A DNA stretch of 36,010 nucleotides from positions 1 through 36,010 of the forward strand of contig DASYRG010000087.1 in NCBI GenBank assembly GCA_036004665.1, read 5' to 3'. Each line of letters starts with the position of its first letter. The stretch's first letter is position 1. The notes beneath the pieces were generated by a model. That model had not been told where the DNA came from, searched no databases, and saw only the letters and a program-made list of their open reading frames with translations. The translations under genes and the position numbers were made by a program. Origin of the DNA: JACQGZ01 sp036004665 (GTDB taxonomy: Bacteria > Sysuimicrobiota > Sysuimicrobiia > Sysuimicrobiales > Humicultoraceae). Below are positions 23,674-31,884 of the stretch, piece by piece.

Positions 23674-24672
23674 CTACGGCTGGGTGGGCTGGCCGGCGAC
23701 GTCGGGAGCGATTCCCCCGAGCAAGAGGCCGGCGATCTGCAGGGCGCGCACCAGCGTCGGGCAGTAGTTCGGCAAGCCGAGTGTGGACGGGTTGACCAAC
23801 TGCGTGTGCGTGAAGTGGCGGTAGCGCAGGCAGAAGGCGCCCCAGGCCCGATCCTCGGGGAGGATGTGCCGCTGGAACAGGGGCACGGCCCGGTTCAGCA
23901 GCGAAAGAGGGAGGGGAAGGCGGAAGTAGATGCGTTTGCCCAACGCCGCGCAGATCTGTTCCGTCGCCTGGTCGAAGGTCACGGCTTCTTGCCCTAATAC
24001 CATCGTGCACAGGGCCCCACCGAGCGCAGGGTGGTGGACCAGGTGGTGGACCACTTGAGCGACATCCCGCGCGTGGATGAAGTGGAAGCTGCCGTCGATG
24101 CTGAAGAAGCGGGCCAGGTCAACGTACTTCATGAATGCCGGCAGATCGATCGAGAGAAAGGAGTGCGGCTTGCCGCCTTCGGCCGCGAAGACCAGGGTGG
24201 GAGAGAGGACGGTGATCCGGTCCGCCACGGCAACCTCGCCGAGGCGGCGCAGGGCCTCATACTTTGAGCGGACATACCAGGTGCCGACCTCCGCCGCTTC
24301 CCGGAGCGGGCGGTTCTGTCGATCCAGCACGCTGGCGGTGGAGAAGTAGAGGACCTGCGCACAGACGCGAGGATCGAGCAGGTGAAGGAGTTCGAGCGTC
24401 CTGGTCACGTTGATCTCGTGCGCCTCGGGGCCGCCCCAGCCCGTCGCGGCGAGGATCGCCACGTTGACTCGGCGCAGGAGGTCGGCGTGGCGGCTGATCT
24501 CCCGCATGTCGCCGCGGACCACGGTGACGCCGGAGCGCCAGCGGGGGTCGAGATGCAGCTTCTGCGGATCTCTGACGAAGAGAACCAGCTCAACGCCCGG
24601 ATCGGCCGCCAGCGCCTGAGTGACGTAGTGGCCGATACACCCGCTGGCTCCCGTAATGAGGATCCTGCGCAC
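23674..24672 (-). CDS. NAD(P)-dependent epimerase/reductase (extended SDR)
   Basis: A 332-residue extended short-chain dehydrogenase. The dinucleotide-binding motif is TGASGCIG at 7-14, the catalytic Ser lies in VLYFSTAS near 111-114, and Tyr 133/Lys 137 form YVRSK. The C-terminal third (after 230) is hydrophobic and not diagnostic. It could be a sugar-nucleotide epimerase or a reductase; a GalE assignment is not supported because the canonical GalE substrate region is not seen. GTG 24672 is the start, with a weak AGAGAG upstream. It is the first gene of a unit with galK and ridA, divergent from the molybdenum hydroxylase gene. Confidence 0.85.
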   Translation of the reverse strand: MRRILITGASGCIGHYVTQALAADPGVELVLFVRDPQKLHLDPRWRSGVTVVRGDMREISRHADLLRRVNVAILAATGWGGPEAHEINVTRTLELLHLLDPRVCAQVLYFSTASVLDRQNRPLREAAEVGTWYVRSKYEALRRLGEVAVADRITVLSPTLVFAAEGGKPHSFLSIDLPAFMKYVDLARFFSIDGSFHFIHARDVAQVVHHLVHHPALGGALCTMVLGQEAVTFDQATEQICAALGKRIYFRLPLPLSLLNRAVPLFQRHILPEDRAWGAFCLRYRHFTHTQLVNPSTLGLPNYCPTLVRALQIAGLLLGGIAPDVAGQPTQP

Positions 24673-24804
24673 GGAGGTCTCTCTTCCTCGTAGCCTTACT
24701 TGCTGAATGACTGTACACTAGCGGCCGCTGCGGCTCAACAGCGTTGCGGGAGAAGGGAAGCCGACGAGGACCCAGCGAAGAAAGGCAACGGTCTTCCCCA
24801 CCCG

Positions 24805-27102
24805 ATGACGCGCATCATCGGCCGGCCCATTCCCCGGATTGAAGATCCCCGCCTCCTGCGCGGCGAGGGGCGGTTCGTCGCTGACCTCCGGCTGCCAGGC
24901 ACACTCGAGGCGCTCCTGATCCGCAGCCCTCACGCTCACGCCCGTCTCGAGAGCGTCAATCTCGCCGAGGCAAGAGGTCTCTCGGGCGTTGCGGCCGCCT
25001 TCACCGCGGAAGAACTTGCGCGGGAAGGATGGATCGACGCCTCGCTACGGGCGGATGCTCGGATGCCGCTGATGGGATGGCCGGAGGTGTCCTACGTCGG
25101 CCAGCCGGTCGCCGCGGTGGTGGCCGAGTCGCGGTACGTTGCCGAGGACGCCGCCGATCTCGTCTCAGCGGAGTACAGGCCGCTGCCGGTCGTGGCGAGC
25201 ATCGAGGCGTCCATCGCCCCCGGGGCTGCGCCGGTGCGCGCCGACCTGGCGAGCAACACGGCGGTCCACAAGGTGACAGGGTACAGGGACGTCGACGCCG
25301 CCTTCCGTGACGCCGAGATCGTTGTCGAGGAAGAGTTCCGCATCGCCCGGGCCGCGGCGCACGCGCTGGAGACCCGCGGCATCCTGGCCGCCCCGGATCC
25401 GGCAACGAGCGGTGTCACCGTCTGGGTCTCCACATCGAGGCCGCACAGCCTGCGGTCGGCTCTCAGCATCTTTCTGGGCCTGCCGGCATGGGCCATTCGC
25501 GTGATCGTCCCAGATGTAGGGGGCGCGTTTGGCTCCAAGACCTTTGGATATCCCGAAGATTTCCTGATCCCTTTACTCGCCACCAGGCTGCGCCGCCCGG
25601 TGCGCTGGCTGGAGGACCGCCGTGAGCACTTCGTCGCCACGCTGCAGGGCCGGGAACAACTCCACCACATCAGGCTGGCGGCGCGGCGGGACGGCCGGCT
25701 GCTGGCGGTGGACGACACCTTCTGGATGGACGTCGGCGCCTTCGCGTCGGCTGCGGGGATGATCGACCGGACGATCGCCACGCTGCCCGGTCCCTATTAC
25801 CTCCCCGCCTATCGCGCGACGGCCCACGCCGTGCTCACGCACAAGACCCCGGTCGGTCCCTACCGGGGCGCCGGGCGGCCGCAGGGCAACTACGTGATGG
25901 AACGGATGATGGACCGTCTCGGGGAGGCCGCCGGAATGGACCCCGCTGAGGTCCGGCGGATCAATCTGATTCCCTCATCGGCGATGCCCTATCGAACCGG
26001 CCTGGATATCACCTACGATTCGGGGGATTATCCCGCGGCACTTGATCAGGCTCTCGTCCTGGCAGGCTATCCGCTGCGGCGGGAGGAGCAGGCCGCTGCC
26101 CGCCGCCAGGAACGGTATCTGGGAGTTGGACTGGCCGCGTACATCGAGGACACCGGCCGGGCCGGTCCGTACGAGGCCGCGCTCGCCCGGTTGGAACCTG
26201 ACGGCTCGGTGACGATCAGCAGCGGCGCCCCCTCCGCCGGACAGGGCCATGAGACGACCTTTGCCCAGGTGGCTGCGGAGCGCCTGGCCCTCCCGGTGGA
26301 GCGCGTGCGGGTGGCGTTTACCGATACGGCCGAGATTGGGTTGGGGATCGGCGCCTTTGGCAGCCGGAGTGCGGGCATCGCCACCGGCGCGGTGTGGGAT
26401 GCGTGCGCCGGTCTGGAGCGGCGTTTGAAGGAAGTGGCCGCCGCCATGCTGGAAGCGGCCGTCGACGATCTGGAGCTGGCGCCGGACGGAGCGGTCCAGG
26501 TGAAGGGGGTTCCCTCGCACAGGGTGACGTTTGAAGAGCTGGCGCGGGTGGGCACGTCCGTCGGCATGGACCCTCTGCCCCCGGGCGTCCTGCCCGGTCT
26601 CGAGGTGAGCGCCACTTTCAGGGGACTGCCGCAGTACGGCAACGGGGTCCACGTCTCGGTGGTGGAAGTGGATCGCGAAACGGGACAGGTCCGGCTCCTC
26701 GCCTACTCCGTCGTCCACGACTGCGGGACGCTGCTCAATCCCACGATCGTCACGGGCCAGGTGCGCGGCGGGGTGGCGCACGGCATCAGCACGGCGTTAC
26801 TGGAAGAACTCCGCTACGACGAGGAGGGCCAACTGCTGAGCGGGACCTACCAGGACTACCTGCTGCCGACCGCCTTCGATCTGCCGCCGATTGCGGTCGA
26901 GCACGTCGAGCATCCTTCACCGTTCACCCCGACCGGCGCCAAGGGAGCGGGGGAGGGCGGAACGATCCCGGCCCTGGCCTGCGTCGCGAACGCTATTGAG
27001 GATGCGCTCCGGCCGTTGGGGGTGCGGATCCGCGAGCTGCCGGTGACCCCGGAGCGGCTGCGCGCCCTCCTCCGAGCCAGTCCCACCCCGCCGTCCTCGT
27101 AG
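24805..27102 (+). CDS. Xanthine dehydrogenase/CoxL-family molybdopterin-binding large subunit (orphan)
   Basis: A 765-residue molybdenum hydroxylase large subunit. The N-terminal a/b hammerhead domain opens IIGRPIPRIEDPRLLRGEGRFVADL. Molybdopterin-binding segments include VIVPDVGGAFGSKTFGYPED near 235-255, VGPYRGAGRPQGNYVMERMMD near 350, and the catalytic Glu in TGAKGAGEGGTIPAL near 717. The PYRGAGR loop (not AYxCSFR) places it with form II/aldehyde- or xanthine-dehydrogenase-like enzymes rather than true CO dehydrogenase. ATG 24805 is chosen where homology starts; 35 more open codons lie upstream without homology. The FAD (CoxM) and 2Fe-2S (CoxS) subunits are not encoded on either side, so electrons must go to a partner elsewhere. 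Confidence 0.92.
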   Translation: MTRIIGRPIPRIEDPRLLRGEGRFVADLRLPGTLEALLIRSPHAHARLESVNLAEARGLSGVAAAFTAEELAREGWIDASLRADARMPLMGWPEVSYVGQPVAAVVAESRYVAEDAADLVSAEYRPLPVVASIEASIAPGAAPVRADLASNTAVHKVTGYRDVDAAFRDAEIVVEEEFRIARAAAHALETRGILAAPDPATSGVTVWVSTSRPHSLRSALSIFLGLPAWAIRVIVPDVGGAFGSKTFGYPEDFLIPLLATRLRRPVRWLEDRREHFVATLQGREQLHHIRLAARRDGRLLAVDDTFWMDVGAFASAAGMIDRTIATLPGPYYLPAYRATAHAVLTHKTPVGPYRGAGRPQGNYVMERMMDRLGEAAGMDPAEVRRINLIPSSAMPYRTGLDITYDSGDYPAALDQALVLAGYPLRREEQAAARRQERYLGVGLAAYIEDTGRAGPYEAALARLEPDGSVTISSGAPSAGQGHETTFAQVAAERLALPVERVRVAFTDTAEIGLGIGAFGSRSAGIATGAVWDACAGLERRLKEVAAAMLEAAVDDLELAPDGAVQVKGVPSHRVTFEELARVGTSVGMDPLPPGVLPGLEVSATFRGLPQYGNGVHVSVVEVDRETGQVRLLAYSVVHDCGTLLNPTIVTGQVRGGVAHGISTALLEELRYDEEGQLLSGTYQDYLLPTAFDLPPIAVEHVEHPSPFTPTGAKGAGEGGTIPALACVANAIEDALRPLGVRIRELPVTPERLRALLRASPTPPSS

Positions 27103-27112
27103 CGCACCTTGC

Positions 27113-27118
27113 TAGAAT
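27113..27118 (+). promoter_or_regulatory. Possible -10 element for leaderless GDPD transcript
   Basis: GCTAGAATCA gives TAGAAT 7 bases before ATG 27126, within the 23-bp gap after the hydroxylase gene. At this distance transcription would start at or next to the ATG, giving a leaderless mRNA; there is indeed no real Shine-Dalgarno sequence. No -35 is seen. Confidence 0.3.
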
Positions 27119-27125
27119 CAGGCGG

Positions 27126-27881
27126 ATGGCACCGTCGCGGGACATCTGGCGGGGCGCGCCTCGCCCCCTGATCGTCGCCCACCGTGGGGCGTCGCGCGCC
27201 GCCCCGGAGAACACCCTCGCGGCGTTCCGCACGGCGGTGGATCTGGGGGCGGACGGGGTCGAGTTCGACGTCCAGCGGACCGCAGACGGGGCGCTGGTCG
27301 TCTTTCACGACGCCACGCTGGAGCGGACGACGAACGGCCGGGGGCCGCTCCGGGAGACGCGCCTGGCGGATCTGAAGGCCCTCGACGCCGGGGGTTGGTT
27401 CAGCGCCTCATCGGCCGGCGAACGCATCCCCACGTTGGAAGAGACCATCGCCGTGTTGCCCGCCCCGGTGCGCGTGTTCGTCGAGCTCAAACAGGGGCCG
27501 GTGTTCGACGAGGGAATCGTGGCCGCACTCGCTGACGGTCTGCGGCACGCCGACGTCACCGGCCGCTGCGAGGTCTCTTCCTTCGACCATCCGTCCCTCA
27601 AACGGTTCACCGCGGCCTCCCCGGACGTCCCAACCGGCATCCTCTTCAGCGCCCGGCTGATCGACCCCGTGGCCGCGGCCACGTTGGCGGGCGCCGCTGC
27701 GCTGCATCCGGAGTGGGACCTCATCGCGCCCGACCTGGTGCCGCTGGCCCATTCCCACGGCCTGGCCGTCGTGGGCTGGACGGTGAACGCCGCCGACCAG
27801 ATGGAGCGGCTCGCGGCGATGGAGGTGGATGCGATCATCACCGACCTGCCCGACCTGGCGCGCCGCGTCCTGGGGCGGTAG
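27126..27881 (+). CDS. Glycerophosphodiester phosphodiesterase (UgpQ-type)
   Basis: A 251-residue TIM-barrel GDPD that splits glycerophosphodiesters into sn-glycerol-3-phosphate and an alcohol. All catalytic features are present: His 19-Arg 20 in AHRGASRAAPENT, Glu 28-Asn 29, Glu 46 and Asp 48 in GVEFDVQ, His 61 in VVFHDATLERTTNG, Glu 120 and Lys 122 in FVELKQ, and late GWTVN and ITDLPD. No signal peptide is seen, so it works in the cytoplasm on imported substrate. The glycerol-3-phosphate dehydrogenase begins 2 bases after its stop, which joins product release to oxidation. Together with the converging ABC importer this supports a glycerophosphodiester pathway. Confidence 0.94.
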   Translation: MAPSRDIWRGAPRPLIVAHRGASRAAPENTLAAFRTAVDLGADGVEFDVQRTADGALVVFHDATLERTTNGRGPLRETRLADLKALDAGGWFSASSAGERIPTLEETIAVLPAPVRVFVELKQGPVFDEGIVAALADGLRHADVTGRCEVSSFDHPSLKRFTAASPDVPTGILFSARLIDPVAAATLAGAAALHPEWDLIAPDLVPLAHSHGLAVVGWTVNAADQMERLAAMEVDAIITDLPDLARRVLGR

Positions 27882-27883
27882 AG

Positions 27884-29551
27884 GTGGCCGCGCCGGCTCT
27901 GCTCGCGCGTGAGGCCGCGTTCCAGCAGCTCCGGTCTGGTGTGGACGTGCTCGTGATCGGCGGAGGGATCACGGGGGCGGGGGTCGCGCTGGACGCGGTC
28001 ACGCGAGGCTACCGGGTGGGACTCGTCGAGCAGGGCGACTTTGCGGGGGGAACCAGCGGCCGCTCAACCAAACTCGTGCACGGCGGTCTGCGCTACGTGC
28101 CGCAGTGGCAGTTTGGGTTGGTCCGAGAAGCCCTCCAGGAGCGGGACCGGCTGCTCAGGCTGGCTCCCCATCTCGTCGCGCCGCTGCCCTTCCTGCTGCC
28201 GCTCTACCGGGGAGTCCGGCGCCCTCTCGGCATCCGGCTGCCCGCGGCGGCGCGGCCCTTTGCCGGGATCGGCATTCGCCTGGGACTGACCGGCTACGAC
28301 CTGCTGGCCCGGAGCGCCCTCTCTCATCGCACGCTGTCAGAGCCCGAAGCGCTGCGGTATGCGCCCGCGCTTCGGACCGAGGGTCTGACCGGCGCCTTCC
28401 TCTACCATGACGCCCAGACCGACGATGTCCGGCTGACGCATACCGTCCTCACCACGGCCCGCCGGCACGGCGCGATCACCCTCAACTATGCAGAGGCGGC
28501 GGCGATCCGGTTTGAGGACCGCCCTCGGGTCACCGTGCTGGACCGGCTGAGTCAACGGCCGCTCGACGTGTCCGCCCGCCACATCGTCAACGCCGCGGGG
28601 ATCTGGACGGAGCAGGTCGCCGCTCTGGCTGGGGCAGTGCCGTTCCGGATCACGATGAGCAAAGGCACGCACCTCGTCTTGGACCGGCCGGGCCTGGTGG
28701 ACGGCGCCGCCCTGGTCATTCCGGAGACCGACGATGGAAGGCTCGCCTTCCTGGTGCCCTGGCGCGGTCGCCTCATCCTGGGGACCACGGACGAGTCCTA
28801 CCAGGGTGATCCTCGGACGCCCCTGCCGACGGCCACCGAGGCCCGCTACCTCTTCGAGCACCTGAACCGCTATTTGCGCACGCCCATCGGTCCGAAGGCG
28901 ATGGTCGGCGCCTACGCCGGCGTGCGGCCGCTGGTCGCGCGGGGGGACGCGTCGCCGGCCGAGCTCTCCCGCGGACATGAGGTCGTGCAGCACGCCAGCG
29001 GCCTCATCTCCATCATCGGCGGCAAACTCACCATTTACAGGAAGATGGCGCAGGACACCTTGGATATCCTGGTCCGGCGAGACGCCCTGACGGCGCCGTG
29101 CCGGACGACCGACCTGGTGCTGGAGGGCGGGGTCGACCTCGAGGCCGCGCGCAGGGACGCCGGGCGCCGCGGGGAGGCGCTGGGGCTCACCCGCGATCAG
29201 GTGGAACATCTGCTCGCCGTTTACGGCAGCGGCGCGGTCTCAGTGCTGGAGCTGATCGAGGAGGAGCCGGCCCTCGCCCACCCGTTCCTCCCCGACCTCC
29301 CCGTGCTGCGCGCCGAACTGGTGGTGGCCTGCCGGGAGGAGGGCGCCCTCACGCTCACTGACTGGATGGTCCTGCGCAGTCGTCTGGCGCTCCTCGATCG
29401 TCAGCAGGGCCGCGTGTGCGTAAGGGAGGCCGCCGCCCTGATGGGGCGCGAACTGGGTTGGTCGCAGCCCGAAGAGACGAGGCAGGTGGCGGCCTTCGAG
29501 CAGACCGTCGCTGCGGAGACGGCATCCCTGACATCGATCGAGCGCGTGTAG
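27884..29551 (+). CDS. glpD: FAD-dependent glycerol-3-phosphate dehydrogenase
   Basis: A 555-residue flavoprotein that oxidises glycerol-3-phosphate to dihydroxyacetone phosphate and passes electrons to quinone. The FAD fold opens DVLVIGGGITGAGVALDA at 21-38, followed by the GlpD signature GGTSGRSTKLVHGGLRYV. Other matches are HIVNAAGIWTEQVAALAG, MSKGTHLVLDRPG, PWRGRLILGTTDESYQGDP, GAYAGVRPLVA and ISIIGGKLTIYRKMAQD; the C-terminal domain carries CREEGALTLTDWMVLRSRLALL. GTG 27884 is chosen because it lies 2 bases after the GDPD stop and the FAD motif is correctly placed; the open frame upstream of it only overlaps GDPD. Confidence 0.94.
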   Translation: MAAPALLAREAAFQQLRSGVDVLVIGGGITGAGVALDAVTRGYRVGLVEQGDFAGGTSGRSTKLVHGGLRYVPQWQFGLVREALQERDRLLRLAPHLVAPLPFLLPLYRGVRRPLGIRLPAAARPFAGIGIRLGLTGYDLLARSALSHRTLSEPEALRYAPALRTEGLTGAFLYHDAQTDDVRLTHTVLTTARRHGAITLNYAEAAAIRFEDRPRVTVLDRLSQRPLDVSARHIVNAAGIWTEQVAALAGAVPFRITMSKGTHLVLDRPGLVDGAALVIPETDDGRLAFLVPWRGRLILGTTDESYQGDPRTPLPTATEARYLFEHLNRYLRTPIGPKAMVGAYAGVRPLVARGDASPAELSRGHEVVQHASGLISIIGGKLTIYRKMAQDTLDILVRRDALTAPCRTTDLVLEGGVDLEAARRDAGRRGEALGLTRDQVEHLLAVYGSGAVSVLELIEEEPALAHPFLPDLPVLRAELVVACREEGALTLTDWMVLRSRLALLDRQQGRVCVREAAALMGRELGWSQPEETRQVAAFEQTVAAETASLTSIERV

Positions 29552-29574
29552 CGACTGCCTGTGGGGAGGTGTGA

Positions 29575-30969
29575 GTGGTGAACCTGATTGTGCTGGTGAT
29601 CGACAGCCTGCGACAGGATCACGTCGGACTCTACCACGGCGGCACGCCGGCATTTCCGGACGTCCCCGCCTGCCGTACTCCGTCCCTCGACGCTTTCAGC
29701 CGGGAGTGCGTTGTCTTTTCGAACGCCTACCCCGAAGCGCTGCCGACGCTCCCTGCGCGGTACACGCTCATGACCGGCCAGCGGTCCTTGCCGTACCGGC
29801 CCTGGGGTCCGCTGATGGCCGGCGACCTCACCCTGGCGCAGATCCTGCGCAGTGAGGGATACGCCTGCGGGCTGATCACCGACTGCTACCACTACCGCGC
29901 CCCCGGGATGAACTACCATGCCGGGTACCACGCGGTCAGATGGATCCGGGGGCAAGAATACGACCCGTGGGAATCGGCGCCCTCGGCCCGCTCCGTCGAC
30001 GGGTACGTCAACGGGCGCTATACACAGGAGTGGCAGGAACGCGTGGGCCAGTTCCTGGCCAACACCGACGGCTTTACCTCGGAGACGGACTGGTTCGCGC
30101 CGCAGGTCGTCGGAGAGGCGATCACCTGGCTGCGTCGGAACCGCGGGCAGAAGCAGATCTTCCTCTGGGTCGATTGCTTCGATCCGCATGAGCCCTGGGA
30201 TCCACCGCCGTCGTTCGACACCTACACCGATCCCGGCTACGCGGGGCCGCGGCTGATCCTGCCGATGGGCGGCTCCGCCGCCTCCTGGGCCAGCCCCGAG
30301 GAAGTACGGCTCATCCGTGGTCTCTACGCCGGCGAGGCATCCTTCGTTGACGACTGGGTGGGCCGGTTCCTCCAGGCGCTTGGCGAATTGGGGTTTCTCG
30401 ATGACTCAGTGGTGCTCGTCCTCGCCGACCACGGCCATCCTCTGGGGGATCACGGGAAATTCCTCAAGGGGGCGGACCGGCTCTACAGCGAGATGCTGCG
30501 CGTTCCGTTCATGGTGCGCCTGCCCCGCGGGTGGCACGGGGGTGAGCGCACGGAGGCGCTGGTCCAGTTTCAGGACGTGGCTCCGACGCTCCTGGACCTG
30601 CTGGGGTTTCGGGAGACCCTCGGCGCGATGCACGGGCGTTCCTTCCGCGCGGTCCTGGAGCGGGAGGCCGACGAGCATCGCGAAGCGATCATCACCGGCT
30701 ACCACGAGGGGATCGATCGATGCATCAGGACGAAGCGCCTCAGCTTCATCGAGCGCCCCACCGGAGAGCCGGACGAACTCTACGACCTGGGGGAGGACCC
30801 GCGCGAACAGCGCAACATCGTCGAGACCCATCGGGAGGAAGCCGCATGGCTGGCGCGCTCGTTCGGCCGAATCTACCGCTCGCGCCGGAGGAGGGCGACC
30901 GGAATCCAAGGGAAGTACGAGCTCAGTTCCTCAGGGCTGGACGAGCCGGTGCTCGGCGGCGGCCGCTAG
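29575..30969 (+). CDS. Sulfatase-fold hydrolase with Thr at the nucleophile position
   Basis: A 464-residue cytoplasmic member of the alkaline-phosphatase/sulfatase superfamily. Metal ligands are visible: Asp 10 in VLVIDSLRQDHVG and Asp 285-His 286 in VLADHGHPLGDHG. The family motif C/S-x-P-x-R, whose Cys or Ser becomes formylglycine in sulfatases, reads T-L-P-A-R at 58-62 (LPTLPARYTLMTGQ). A Thr nucleophile is the rule in phosphodiesterases and phosphonate hydrolases of the superfamily, so sulfate-ester cleavage is unlikely; a phosphodiester or phosphonate substrate would suit the GDPD/GlpD context. No signal peptide. GTG 29575 (or the adjacent GTG 29578) follows GGGGAGG. Its 3' end overlaps the second GDPD gene by 39 bp tail to tail. 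Confidence 0.87.
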   Translation: MVNLIVLVIDSLRQDHVGLYHGGTPAFPDVPACRTPSLDAFSRECVVFSNAYPEALPTLPARYTLMTGQRSLPYRPWGPLMAGDLTLAQILRSEGYACGLITDCYHYRAPGMNYHAGYHAVRWIRGQEYDPWESAPSARSVDGYVNGRYTQEWQERVGQFLANTDGFTSETDWFAPQVVGEAITWLRRNRGQKQIFLWVDCFDPHEPWDPPPSFDTYTDPGYAGPRLILPMGGSAASWASPEEVRLIRGLYAGEASFVDDWVGRFLQALGELGFLDDSVVLVLADHGHPLGDHGKFLKGADRLYSEMLRVPFMVRLPRGWHGGERTEALVQFQDVAPTLLDLLGFRETLGAMHGRSFRAVLEREADEHREAIITGYHEGIDRCIRTKRLSFIERPTGEPDELYDLGEDPREQRNIVETHREEAAWLARSFGRIYRSRRRRATGIQGKYELSSSGLDEPVLGGGR

Positions 30970-31884
30970 TCTCTGGGTGGCGTAGTAGGCGAGCTGCACC
31001 GGTGTGTCCGTGGTGATCTGCTCCGCGCCCGCCTCCAGCGCCGCGGCCAGGCTCGAGGGAAAGTCGGGGTCGTCGGCGTTGATCGTCCAGACGTCCACCA
31101 GGACCTCAGGGCGGAGCCTGCGGATGATCGCGATGGGGTTGAGCCCATCCCGCAGGGCCTGGGTGAGAAACGCCTTGCTCACGTAGAGCTCCTCCGCTCC
31201 GGCCACCAGGGTGACCAGGGTCTCCAACCTGTCCTTGAGGTACGCCGCCACCGGAAGGATTCGACGATACCCGAGGGGGTGATCATCCAGGTACCCGTAA
31301 GCGTTCACTCGCTGCGGCAGGCGCAGGATCTCCTCCCCCGGGGCGTCGAGGTAGATGTAGAAGTCCAGGCCGACGGGCAGCGTCGGATCCACCCTCCGCA
31401 GCGTGCGCAGGTTCCAATCGGCCAGGCAGCCCACCACGACGTGCAGCTGCGGGTTGGCGCGCAGCGGCGCGAGCGCTCGGAGCAGGCCGGCGGCGACCTC
31501 TTCGGTGACGGGGAGCGCCTCTTTGAAATCCACCTGGACCTTCAGCGGGCGGCGAAGGGCGCGCAGCGCCTCGACGGCGTCGGCGAGCGAGGCGGTGGCT
31601 TCATTACCTCCCCGCAGGCGCAGTCCCAGAAACTGGTCGGTGGTGATCGAGCGCAGCGCCCCTCGTCCGGTCGTCTCCCGCTCCAGCTCCGCGTCGTGGA
31701 TGAGGACGAACCCGCCGTCGCCGGTCACGCCCACGTCGAACTCGATGACCCCCGCGCCTCCCTCGACCAGGGCGCGCAGCGCCGAGAGCGAGTTTGGCGG
31801 GAAGGCGTGGTCCCCGCTGAAGAGGCGATGGTACTTCAGAAGGACCCTGCGGCCGTCGTGCTCCAGGTGGGTGGGAAGGGTCAG
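30931..31884 (-). CDS. Second, divergent glycerophosphodiester phosphodiesterase; probable CTG start
   Basis: A 317-residue GDPD-family protein if begun at CTG 31884. With that start His 19-Arg 20 (KYHRLFSG), Glu 48/Asp 50 (GVIEFDV), His 63 (VLIHDAELE) and Asp 119/Lys 121 (VQVDFKE) fall almost exactly where they are in the first GDPD. The Glu of PENT is replaced by Pro (FPPNSL), and the iElK Glu is Asp, so specificity or activity may differ. C-terminal features VDVWTINADD and ITTDTPVQLAYYATQRL are typical. The first ATG/GTG/TTG in frame is GTG 31734, which would cut off the active-site His-Arg; CTG 31884 overlaps the ATPase stop (CTGA) and has GGAGGG 9 bases upstream. It is the last gene of the ABC importer operon. 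Confidence 0.82.
   Translation of the reverse strand: MTLPTHLEHDGRRVLLKYHRLFSGDHAFPPNSLSALRALVEGGAGVIEFDVGVTGDGGFVLIHDAELERETTGRGALRSITTDQFLGLRLRGGNEATASLADAVEALRALRRPLKVQVDFKEALPVTEEVAAGLLRALAPLRANPQLHVVVGCLADWNLRTLRRVDPTLPVGLDFYIYLDAPGEEILRLPQRVNAYGYLDDHPLGYRRILPVAAYLKDRLETLVTLVAGAEELYVSKAFLTQALRDGLNPIAIIRRLRPEVLVDVWTINADDPDFPSSLAAALEAGAEQITTDTPVQLAYYATQRLAAAAEHRLVQP

Noticed and set aside
23674..24672. Calling the SDR galE because galK is next to it
   Set aside because: It has the SDR motifs but not a convincing GalE substrate-binding region; neighbourhood alone is not enough.
24805..27102. Calling the large subunit an aerobic CO dehydrogenase (coxL)
   Set aside because: It has PYRGAGR in place of the form I AYxCSFR loop, and no CoxM/CoxS genes are adjacent.
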